Source: an uncultured Prevotella sp. (GTDB lineage: Bacteria; Bacteroidota; Bacteroidia; Bacteroidales; Bacteroidaceae). Taken from it: a DNA stretch of 5,239 bases. Under the pieces are notes generated by a model, which saw only the letters and a program-made list of their open reading frames with translations, was not told the DNA's origin and did no database searches. The stretch is from NCBI GenBank assembly GCA_938023885.1, contig CALJCU010000441.1, positions 1-5,239 on the forward strand, read 5' to 3'. Positions 1 through 5,239 of this stretch are shown in pieces; positions within the stretch are counted from its first letter, which is position 1; each line of letters begins with the position of its first letter. The translations under genes and the position numbers were made by a program.

Positions 1-477
1 GTCTCTTTAATGACTCCTTTCTTGAATATCAAGACGGCTGTGTACTATTTCATTGGAGTGGGAATAAGGCAGTACTGTAAAGATTTCTCACGAATATATG
101 TCAGGAGTCTGTGGCCGATCATTCCTTTCGGATTGCTGATTGCAAACACGGGTTTTCATGATTGGGGAACCATCCCGGTTCTGATATGTGTATTCTCCTT
201 CTTATCTTTCTCCTCTTACTTCCTCTCTCTGATTAAGGGACGGGCTAAGGTTGCAATGGAGTATGTAGGTCGGAACACCTTTCCGATATATATTTTCCAT
301 CCGGTATTTACGATGTTGGCAAAATTCATCTTGCCGGTCTTCAAGTTCGATCCTTCGGGAGCATTGCATTCATTAGTCACTGTATTGGCAGGTATCGTTG
401 GCAGTATCTATATTGCCAAACTCCTCGATTGGTCTCACCTCTCCTTCCTTTTTGGGCGGGGCAGGATATTAAGATAG
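1..477 (+). CDS. Membrane acyltransferase (acyltransferase_3 family), C-terminal part
   Basis: The reading frame is open through the left edge, so this is the last 158 residues of a longer protein. The ATG at base 10 is most likely an internal methionine, because family members usually have 330 or more residues and about ten membrane spans. The fragment is mostly hydrophobic, with probable membrane segments near residues 37-52, 57-77, 93-113 and 122-142, counted from base 1. Residues 87-103 (EYVGRNTFPIYIFHPVF) match the late conserved block of acyltransferase_3 proteins, a glycine-x-asparagine-threonine step followed by an IYxxH helix. Family members transfer acyl groups, often acetyl, to surface sugars or other envelope molecules at the cytoplasmic membrane. 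The substrate cannot be read here, because the N-terminal catalytic histidine/arginine region lies outside the window. The gene converges with the M23 peptidase gene. The family call is fairly secure and the specific function is unknown. Confidence 0.82.
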   Translation, partial: VSLMTPFLNIKTAVYYFIGVGIRQYCKDFSRIYVRSLWPIIPFGLLIANTGFHDWGTIPVLICVFSFLSFSSYFLSLIKGRAKVAMEYVGRNTFPIYIFHPVFTMLAKFILPVFKFDPSGALHSLVTVLAGIVGSIYIAKLLDWSHLSFLFGRGRILR

Positions 478-480
478 GGA

Positions 481-518
481 AGGCAGGAAAGCCTTTCGTG
501 TGAGTCTGCCTCCTGCCT
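481..518. repeat. Inverted repeat in the convergent gap, possible weak terminator
   Basis: The arms AGGCAGGA (481-488) and TCCTGCCT (511-518) are perfect 8-bp complements around a 22-base loop. The repeat lies just after the acyltransferase stop and 52 bp past the end of the M23 gene, where a shared terminator would be expected. Neither strand has a clear T run after the stem and the loop is long, so it is not a textbook intrinsic terminator. The rest of the 478-570 gap holds nothing else I recognise. Confidence 0.3.
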
Positions 519-570
519 GCAATATGGGGACGGGCGGATCTCATGGATGCTGCCTGCTTGTGTGATGGGA

Positions 571-1707
571 TTAATTAGCCGGCTTGATGCCTCCGCCTTT
601 CCTTACTGTGAGCACCCGGGCTTTGAGGGTGTGGTTGGCGTGATCGAAGAAGATGGAAGGGTCGATGGTGTGACCGCAGAAGCGGATTTCGAAATGAAGA
701 TGAGGACAGGTGGCACGTCCTGTCTGTCCTGTCAGACCGATGACTTCACCTGCCTTCACTTTCTGACCTGTCTTCACAAAGTTCTTTGACTGGTGGCTGT
801 AACAGGTAGAGAAACCGAAGGCGTGCCGGATGACGATGTAGTTGCCATAGCCGAAGTAGGGACCTGACTGCGTGACGACACCGTCGAATGCCGCCAATAT
901 TCCATCGTTCGCTTTGGTCTTGATGTCCACACCTGAATGTCTGTGACTGCCCCGGCTGCCGTAAGGACTGATGACGTGAGCCCCGGGGAGCGGGTAAGAC
1001 CAGTGCTGCTTTTCTATCTTTTCCAGGTCTAACTTTAGTGGGGACCCCTTGTCGAAGTCGGACTTGTCGGTGGTCTCCGGATCGAGTGAGATGCTCTGTC
1101 CTTTCTCTGCATTGACAACGGAGACGTTGATGCGGTTGCCGTTTTTGCGGAATTGCAGTACTTGCCTGCGAAGGCGGTGGCTGCGAGGGTCAATGACTGT
1201 CTCGGGATTGATCCATCCGCCGTTCGCCATGATAGCAAAGAGACAGAACACATGACCGTTGCTGCTTCCGGCGATGGCGATGGTCTGTCCTGCCTTGACG
1301 CGTTGCCCCACGTCTACAAGGTTCTGCGCATTGTTGGAGTAGACGGTCTCCAGACCGTTGTCGTGGCGGATGACAATGGTGTTGCCGTATTGTGGTGTCC
1401 GTCTTGACAGACGTACTGTCCCACTGAATATGGCTTTCACGGCATCGCCTTTTGTGGTGGTTATCTCCAGTGCCTGACCGTTCCTTACTTCCGCTTTACC
1501 TATTGGCAGTGGGAAGGAATATTCTTCGTCCTTGAGGATGCGGAAGTCGATGTTGAAGGTATTGCTGTGTGAGAAAATCCCGGGAGTGGGCACACTGATG
1601 GATGACTGCTCAGTGGGCGTGAATGACGTTCGTTGGGCATAGACCGGTGCAGCTGTTGCCAGCGCCAGCAATAATAGAGGAAGTATTGCAGCTGATATTC
1701 TATTCAT
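571..1707 (-). CDS. Exported M23 family metallopeptidase with degenerate plus catalytic M23 domains
   Basis: The product is 378 residues from the ATG at 1707. That start gives a good signal peptide: Arg3, a hydrophobic run at about 4-20, and a V-Y-A/Q cleavage site after residue 24. The frame extends upstream to a TTG at 1755, but that would bury the signal peptide. Residues 238-354 form a complete M23 (lysostaphin/LytM-like) domain. The HxxxD motif is H257/D261, the HxH motif is H336/H338, and H305 sits in a YSH motif. By family precedent H257, D261 and H338 bind zinc, and H305 and H336 assist catalysis. Residues 63-172 form a second, related domain in which these residues are missing. M23 enzymes cut peptide cross-links in peptidoglycan, here presumably in the periplasm, since there is no lipobox cysteine. 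The gene is last in the five-gene block, 120 bp after pgeF. It could instead act as a hydrolase regulator, but the second active site is intact. Confidence 0.94.
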   Translation of the reverse strand: MNRISAAILPLLLLALATAAPVYAQRTSFTPTEQSSISVPTPGIFSHSNTFNIDFRILKDEEYSFPLPIGKAEVRNGQALEITTTKGDAVKAIFSGTVRLSRRTPQYGNTIVIRHDNGLETVYSNNAQNLVDVGQRVKAGQTIAIAGSSNGHVFCLFAIMANGGWINPETVIDPRSHRLRRQVLQFRKNGNRINVSVVNAEKGQSISLDPETTDKSDFDKGSPLKLDLEKIEKQHWSYPLPGAHVISPYGSRGSHRHSGVDIKTKANDGILAAFDGVVTQSGPYFGYGNYIVIRHAFGFSTCYSHQSKNFVKTGQKVKAGEVIGLTGQTGRATCPHLHFEIRFCGHTIDPSIFFDHANHTLKARVLTVRKGGGIKPAN

Positions 1708-1780
1708 ATATGTTTTCTTGGTCTTGGCAGTGTTGTGGCCTGTTGTCTTCGGCAATGCTATGCACAGCCATGTTACTCCG

Positions 1781-1796
1781 GAGGTGAAATCACCTC
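1781..1796. repeat. Short perfect hairpin in the pgeF-M23 gap
   Basis: GAGGTGA-AA-TCACCTC is a 7-bp perfect inverted repeat with a 2-base centre (or 6 bp with a tetraloop). It sits 31 bp past the pgeF stop and about 74 bp before the M23 start. Two 8-bp palindromes flank it: CTCCGGAG at 1776-1783, which overlaps it, and CCCGCGGG at 1800-1807. No T run follows on the minus strand, so a strong intrinsic terminator is unlikely. It could be an operator, an RNA processing or stabilising hairpin, or a remnant of a dispersed palindromic repeat. Confidence 0.45.
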
Positions 1797-1827
1797 TCCC
1801 CCGCGGGAAAGGAAGCGGACAGGTCTC

Positions 1828-2655
1828 CTACCTCAAAGAGGGGGCAGTGGAAAGAATCTCTATTCCCGTGAATATTCTTCCCGACCTGATGCCCAACCGT
1901 CGTGCGGAGAAGTAATCGCCGCATTGTGCATAAGTACAGATTCCGCTGTCAGTGATGTGGGCTGTGGACACGCCCATGCTTTCAAGTTGCAGTCGGTTAC
2001 ACAAAGGCAAATTGATGTGCCATTTCTCTTTTTTGGGGGCTTGCTTGCAGGGGAATCGGTATGCGATGCGGCTCATGTCGAAACCGTTATAGGCAAAAGC
2101 ATCATAGACCTCTTGCCCCACCTCGAAGTTCCTGAGAGATATTCCCGGCCCGATGACAGCGATGGTGTCTTCCGGGAGAATTCCGTAGCACTTCTGCATC
2201 TTGCGGAACGTCTCTTTGACGATGCGGTTCACGGTGCCCCGCCATCCGGCATGGACGGCTGCTGCGGCATGGTGCCGCGGGTCGTATAACAGTACCGGAA
2301 TACAGTCGGCGGTGGAGACGCCGATACAGATATTAGGCCGGTCGGTCATCAGTGCATCCTTGCCTTCAAGGAACTGCTGACGCTCTTCGGGAGAAGTGTG
2401 AAGCAGGTCTTCGGTAACCTCAAGGCAGTCGATGCCGTGGACTTGATGAGGCAGAAGCAAATGGCTGTCCTCAATGTTCAAGGCTTGGCACAATGCTTTG
2501 CGGTTAGCAGAAATGGATGCTGGAGTGTCGCCGCAATAAGGGTTGATATTCAGTTCACCGTAGTTGCCTTTGCCTGCTCCACCATGTCGCGTGGTGGAGA
2601 AAGCAATGACATCTTCGGATAGACTATAATAATGTAACTTGGGGTCACTCATCAT
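1828..2655 (-). CDS. pgeF: PgeF/YfiH laccase-domain protein (purine nucleoside phosphorylase / peptidoglycan editing factor)
   Basis: The product is 275 residues, a normal length for this family (DUF152, Cu-oxidase_4, LACC1-like). Signature blocks run in order: FSTTRHGG (19-26) with the following N-Y-G-x-L-N-I-N region, LLPHQVHG (67-74), TADCIPVLL (115-123), AAVHAGWRGT (132-141), IGPGIS (168-173) with FEVG (177-180), and YFSARR (248-253). By comparison with E. coli YfiH, H73, C118 and H135 are the zinc ligands, and all three are present. Family members were once called polyphenol oxidases. Reported activities are phosphorolysis of purine nucleosides with adenosine deamination, and removal of wrongly incorporated serine from peptidoglycan precursors. 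No signal peptide is seen, so the protein is probably cytoplasmic. It lies 23 bp after obg and before an exported peptidoglycan hydrolase, which fits either role. The start is one of two adjacent ATG codons (2655 or 2652). Confidence 0.95.
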   Translation of the reverse strand: MMSDPKLHYYSLSEDVIAFSTTRHGGAGKGNYGELNINPYCGDTPASISANRKALCQALNIEDSHLLLPHQVHGIDCLEVTEDLLHTSPEERQQFLEGKDALMTDRPNICIGVSTADCIPVLLYDPRHHAAAAVHAGWRGTVNRIVKETFRKMQKCYGILPEDTIAVIGPGISLRNFEVGQEVYDAFAYNGFDMSRIAYRFPCKQAPKKEKWHINLPLCNRLQLESMGVSTAHITDSGICTYAQCGDYFSARRLGIRSGRIFTGIEILSTAPSLR

Positions 2656-2684
2656 TAATTAACCCATTAATTAGCTCATTAATT
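2653..2684 (-). repeat. Three 12-bp-spaced copies of AATTAATG at the obg-pgeF junction
   Basis: On the minus strand AATTAATG occurs at 2684-2677, 2672-2665 and 2660-2653, exactly 12 bp apart. The first copy contains the obg stop codon in a TAATG overlap. The third contains the first ATG of pgeF. The three ATGs are in frame with each other, but the first two are each followed after one codon by TAA (ATG AGC TAA and ATG GGT TAA). The repeat therefore makes two two-codon frames between obg and pgeF. This fits a triplicated stop-start module that could help ribosomes reinitiate on pgeF; the function is inferred. Confidence 0.6.
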
Positions 2685-3833
2685 GTCATTGTCATCGAAG
2701 TCTTCGTCGAGGTCTTCTGCGTCGACTACTTCGATATCATCCTCATCGGCATCCTCATCGTGCATTTCCTGCTGGAAGGTGCCCATGTCTTTGTCGCGAT
2801 GGACGAGCATATCCTCAGCCGTGATCTCAGCGAGTTTGTTGCTCTCGCTGTTCAGCTCGTGCCACAGCACATCTTTCAGTTCGTCAAGGCCATAGCCTGT
2901 CACAGCAGAGATGAAGACAACGGGGAGGTCGTCGGGGAGCTCCTCTTTCAACATAGAGATGAGCTCATCATCGAGTAAGTCACATTTCGTCACAGCGAGC
3001 ACACGGTGCTTCTCGAGCATGTCGGGGTTGAACTTCTTCAGTTCGTCCGACAGGACCTCATAGTCGTGCTTGATGTCGTTGCTCTCGCCTGGTACCATAA
3101 AGAGCAGGAGCGAGTTGCGCTCGATATGGCGGAGGAAACGCAGGCCGAGGCCTTTGCCCTCACTGGCTCCCTCGATGATGCCGGGGATGTCAGCCATGAC
3201 AAACGATTTGCCGTCACGGTAGCCCACGATGCCAAGTGACGGCTCGAGTGTCGTGAACGGATAGTTGGCTATCTTCGGCCTGGCGCTCGAGAGGGCTGAG
3301 AGCAGTGTCGACTTACCCGCATTGGGGAAGCCCACAAGACCAACATCGGCCAGGAGCTTGAGCTCAAGGATAACGGCCATCTCCTGTGCCGGTTCACCGG
3401 GTTGTGCGAAGCGAGGCGTCTGGCGCGTGGCAGTGCGGAACTGGAAGTTGCCCAATCCACCGCGACCACCTTGCAGCAGTACCTCCTCCTGACCGTCGCA
3501 GGTGATGTCGCAGATGTACTTGCCTGTCTCAGCATTGTAGACCACGGTACCGCATGGCACGTCGATATACGCGTCCTTGCCGTCGGTGCCATGACATTTG
3601 TCAGCACCGCCATTGCCACCGTGCTCTGCGAAGACATGCTTCTGATATTTCAGGTGCAGCAGGGTCCAATAGTTATGGTTGCCGCGCAGGATAATGCTTC
3701 CTCCGTGGCCACCGTCACCGCCGTCCGGTCCGCCGTTAGGCTGGTATTTCACGTGTCTGAGGTGCGCTGACCCTCTGCCGCCTTTTCCGGAGCGGCAGAC
3801 AATGCGCACGTAGTCTACAAAGTTGGATTCCAT
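2679..3833 (-). CDS. obg: Obg family GTPase (ObgE/CgtA)
   Basis: The product is 384 residues. Residues 1-158 are the glycine-rich Obg fold, with GKGGRGS (16-22), GGPDGGDGGHGG (34-45) and GGRGGLGN (122-129). The G domain follows: G1 P-loop GFPNAGKST (168-176), G2 in PFTTLEPSLG (192-201), G3 DIPG (215-218), G4 TKCD (282-285) and G5 SAVTG (309-313). G4 carries Thr in place of the usual Asn of NKxD. After about residue 350 there is no Gram-positive-type OCT domain. Instead residues 356-384 form an acidic tail with 18 Asp/Glu out of 29. Obg proteins bind GTP and ppGpp, associate with the large ribosomal subunit during its assembly, and are usually essential. The start is 2 bp after the adk stop, so translation is probably coupled. 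Confidence 0.98.
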   Translation of the reverse strand: MESNFVDYVRIVCRSGKGGRGSAHLRHVKYQPNGGPDGGDGGHGGSIILRGNHNYWTLLHLKYQKHVFAEHGGNGGADKCHGTDGKDAYIDVPCGTVVYNAETGKYICDITCDGQEEVLLQGGRGGLGNFQFRTATRQTPRFAQPGEPAQEMAVILELKLLADVGLVGFPNAGKSTLLSALSSARPKIANYPFTTLEPSLGIVGYRDGKSFVMADIPGIIEGASEGKGLGLRFLRHIERNSLLLFMVPGESNDIKHDYEVLSDELKKFNPDMLEKHRVLAVTKCDLLDDELISMLKEELPDDLPVVFISAVTGYGLDELKDVLWHELNSESNKLAEITAEDMLVHRDKDMGTFQQEMHDEDADEDDIEVVDAEDLDEDFDDNDN

Positions 3834-3835
3834 AT

Positions 3836-4408
3836 TTACAGAGCGTCAATGACGGCACAGATGTCGCCGAAAATTCTATCGAGCTCTCCGAGGCCTTTGA
3901 TGTGATGATGAATACCCTCTTTCTCATACCAGTCGATGAGGGGAGCCGTCTGGTTGTGGTATACGGTGAGACGCTTCTTGATCGTCTCTTCGTTGTCATC
4001 GGAACGTCCGCTCTCCTTGCCGCGGAGAATCAGACGCTTCGTAAGCTCGTCCTTGGGCACGTCGAGTTCGATCATGGCTGCGACCTTGTGACCACGCTTG
4101 GCGAGCATCTTTTTCAGAGCCTCTGCCTGTGGGATGGTGCGGGGAAAACCGTCGAAGATGACACCCTCGTGGTCCTTGCCGAAGCTGTCGTAGACATCAG
4201 CGAGGATGCTTACCATAAGGTCATCGGGAATGAGCTGGCCATTGTCGATATAGCCTTTGGCGGTCTCGCCCAGTTCTGTGCCACGCTTGATCTGGTCGCG
4301 CAGCACGTCTCCTGTGGAGATGTGGCCGAAACCGTATTTCTGAATCATTTTCTCACTCTGTGTGCCTTTGCCTGAACCGGGAGCACCGAAAATCACGATG
4401 TTTTTCAT
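3836..4408 (-). CDS. adk: Adenylate kinase
   Basis: The product is 190 residues and catalyses ATP + AMP = 2 ADP in the cytoplasm. The P-loop is GAPGSGKGT (8-16). The AMP-binding region contains STGD (31-34) and R37. DGFPRT (86-91) supplies the conserved Arg90, and R125, R129, R135 and R146 fall where the nucleotide-binding arginines of the family lie. The segment between about 129 and 142 is short and has no cysteines. This makes it a short-LID adenylate kinase without a structural zinc, shorter than the roughly 214-residue E. coli type. Upstream of the ATG the sequence is A-rich (ACAAATAA) with no Shine-Dalgarno motif. The 34-bp gap to hpt holds only two close copies of GTTGAG (4428-4433 and 4435-4440) and no clear promoter, so cotranscription with hpt is likely. 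Confidence 0.99.
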   Translation of the reverse strand: MKNIVIFGAPGSGKGTQSEKMIQKYGFGHISTGDVLRDQIKRGTELGETAKGYIDNGQLIPDDLMVSILADVYDSFGKDHEGVIFDGFPRTIPQAEALKKMLAKRGHKVAAMIELDVPKDELTKRLILRGKESGRSDDNEETIKKRLTVYHNQTAPLIDWYEKEGIHHHIKGLGELDRIFGDICAVIDAL

Positions 4409-4442
4409 TTATTTGTCTATTTATTATGTTGAGCGTTGAGGG

Positions 4443-4979
4443 TTATTCAACGATTGTATAAATGTCTCTAAGATTGCGTCCTTGTTGGTCGTAGTCGAGG
4501 CCGTAGCCGACAATGAAGCCGTTAGGGATCTCCATGGCGGGATACTCGATGTTGAGGTCTACCTCAAGTTTGTCCGGCTTGACGAGCAGTGTACAGATAT
4601 GCAGCGATTCGGGATGCCGCGTGTTGAGACTATCAAGCATGTGCTTCATGGTGTGACCCGTGTCGACGATGTCTTCCACGATGACTACTGTACGGCCAGC
4701 GAGGTCTTCGTTGATGCCAACGACCTCTTTCACTTTGCCGGTCGAAGTGGTGCCCTGATAAGATGCGAGCTTGACAAATGAGATCTCGCAAGGAATGGTG
4801 ATATATCGCATCAAGTCGGCGGCGAAGATGAACGAACCGTTGAGAACAGCTAAGAACAGCGGGTTTTTGCCGGCCATGTCTCTGTTCAGTTTCTCTGCCA
4901 CGGCTTTCACGCGGCGCTGGATTTCTTCTTCGGGAATAAACGTCTTGAACGTCTTGTCCTTGACTTTAATGATACTCAT
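4443..4979 (-). CDS. hpt: Hypoxanthine phosphoribosyltransferase
   Basis: The product is 178 residues, a normal length for bacterial Hpt. It transfers phosphoribose from PRPP to hypoxanthine, and often guanine, giving IMP or GMP in purine salvage. The PRPP-binding loop is VVIVEDIVDTGHTM (98-111). E102/D103 are the acidic pair and D106 the expected catalytic base. The flexible-loop SYQG motif is at 73-76. K134 in LLVKPDK, and D162 with R168 in the GYGLDYDQQGR block, match the purine- and metal-binding positions of human HPRT. LNGSF (46-50) is the early pyrophosphate-binding loop. This is the promoter-proximal gene of the minus-strand block, with a Bacteroidota-type -7 box upstream. Xanthine or guanine preference cannot be read with certainty, but the sequence fits Hpt better than Gpt. 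Confidence 0.97.
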   Translation of the reverse strand: MSIIKVKDKTFKTFIPEEEIQRRVKAVAEKLNRDMAGKNPLFLAVLNGSFIFAADLMRYITIPCEISFVKLASYQGTTSTGKVKEVVGINEDLAGRTVVIVEDIVDTGHTMKHMLDSLNTRHPESLHICTLLVKPDKLEVDLNIEYPAMEIPNGFIVGYGLDYDQQGRNLRDIYTIVE

Positions 4980-5025
4980 GATGCGATACTTTTGTTGCTT
5001 TTATGCAGTATTCCAATTAATAATG

Positions 5026-5033
5026 CAAAATTA
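5026..5033 (-). promoter_or_regulatory. Bacteroidota -7 box for the hpt-led block
   Basis: The minus strand reads TAATTTTG, an exact match to the TAnnTTTG consensus. Transcription would start near base 5020, giving a leader of about 40 bases before the hpt ATG at 4979. No good TTTG -33 element is seen about 20 bp upstream, where the sequence is A-rich. The box lies in the divergent gap, where a promoter is required. Confidence 0.6.
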
Positions 5034-5077
5034 CGAAAAATAGCTGATATTTTTCCTTTATTCTCCATTCTTTTGAG

Positions 5078-5085
5078 TACTTTTG
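5078..5085 (+). promoter_or_regulatory. Bacteroidota -7 box for the NAD(P)HX repair gene
   Basis: TACTTTTG matches TAnnTTTG exactly and ends only 7 bases before the ATG at 5093. If it is used, transcription starts within a few bases of the start codon and the mRNA is leaderless or nearly so. The -33 position (about 5052-5058, TTTTCCT) is only a weak match. Confidence 0.55.
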
Positions 5086-5092
5086 CAGTGAT

Positions 5093-5239
5093 ATGAAGAT
5101 TTTCACTGCTGCTCAGATACATGAGCTTGATCAATATACGATAGAGCACGAGCCCGTGAGGAGTATTGACCTCATGGAGCGTGCTGCGAAGGTCCTCGCT
5201 GCCGCTATCATGGAGGAGTGGAGTGACCAGACGCCGATG
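5093..5239 (+). CDS. nnr: NAD(P)H-hydrate epimerase/dehydratase, N-terminal fragment
   Basis: Only the first 49 codons are in the window; the frame runs open through the right edge. The protein starts MKIFTAAQIHELDQYTIEHE and continues with a SIDLMERAA motif at residues 24-32. This is the characteristic opening of the YjeF_N (NnrE epimerase) domain, in which the motif precedes the Rossmann-like core. In Bacteroidota this domain is usually fused to a C-terminal NnrD dehydratase/kinase-fold domain, giving a bifunctional enzyme of about 500 residues; that part is not visible here. The enzyme repairs NADHX and NADPHX, hydrated by-products of NAD(P)H: the epimerase interconverts R and S forms and the dehydratase restores NAD(P)H. 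The gene is divergent from hpt and has its own -7 box immediately upstream. Confidence 0.92.
   Translation, partial: MKIFTAAQIHELDQYTIEHEPVRSIDLMERAAKVLAAAIMEEWSDQTPM

Noticed and set aside
10..12. ATG at base 10 as the start of the acyltransferase
   Set aside because: The frame is open to the left edge and the visible protein is only the C-terminal part of the family's usual length.
547..789. 80-codon plus-strand frame over the 3' end of the M23 gene
   Set aside because: It is antisense to the conserved HxH region of the peptidase and has no supporting signal.
1708..1755. TTG start at 1755 for the M23 peptidase
   Set aside because: It would add 16 polar residues before a good signal peptide. 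The ATG at 1707 follows an A-rich stretch as expected in this phylum.
1753..1760. TAGCATTG on the minus strand as a promoter for the M23 gene
   Set aside because: It is one mismatch from TAnnTTTG with no -33 element, which is too weak to call in a 120-bp gap.
1735..2289. 184-codon open frame on the plus strand across the 3' part of pgeF
   Set aside because: It is antisense to a strongly supported gene, its composition is unlike a real protein, and it has no promoter signal or recognisable domain.
3269..3637. 122-codon minus-strand frame inside obg, and a 122-codon plus-strand frame at 3402-3770
   Set aside because: Both overlap the Obg fold and G1-G2 coding region in other frames, and the peptides look like frame-shifted glycine-rich sequence with no motifs.
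3902..4375. 157-codon open frame on the plus strand across adk
   Set aside because: It is entirely antisense to adk, shows no family motif, and mirrors the coding bias of the real gene.
4842..4860. Close direct repeat GAACAGC inside hpt (GAGAACAGC then AAGAACAGC)
   Set aside because: It lies in the conserved LNGSF-coding region and is explained by ordinary codon use.

Overview
The window is a segment of a Bacteroidota chromosome, most likely Prevotella or a close Bacteroidales relative. Three things suggest this: good TAnnTTTG (-7) promoter boxes typical of the phylum in the only divergent intergenic region, A-rich sequence in place of Shine-Dalgarno motifs before several start codons, and proteins that read like Bacteroidales versions of their families. 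The genus is an inference, since no rRNA or other taxonomic marker is present.

Layout, left to right. (1) Bases 1-477, plus strand: the 3' end of an integral membrane acyltransferase (acyltransferase_3 family), cut by the left edge. (2) 478-570: a 93-bp convergent gap with an 8-bp inverted repeat. (3) 571-4979, minus strand: a compact five-gene block in the transcription order hpt, adk, obg, pgeF, M23 peptidase, with gaps of 34, 2, 23 and 120 bp. (4) 4980-5092: a 113-bp divergent region with back-to-back promoters. (5) 5093 to the right edge, plus strand: the first 49 codons of an NAD(P)HX repair enzyme.

The first three genes of the block handle purine nucleotides: Hpt makes IMP/GMP from bases, Adk balances AMP/ADP/ATP, and Obg is a GTPase that acts in ribosome assembly. 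PgeF is a laccase-domain protein with reported roles in purine nucleoside cleavage and in peptidoglycan editing. The last gene encodes an exported peptidoglycan hydrolase, so the block runs from nucleotide metabolism to the cell wall. A single transcript is inferred from spacing and orientation and has not been shown.

I see no mobile element, CRISPR array, tRNA, rRNA or recognisable novel system. The points most worth a second look are a tandem catalytic/degenerate M23 architecture, a 12-bp triplicated stop-start sequence between obg and pgeF, overlapping divergent promoters with a nearly leaderless start for the NAD(P)HX gene, and a palindrome-rich gap before the peptidase gene.
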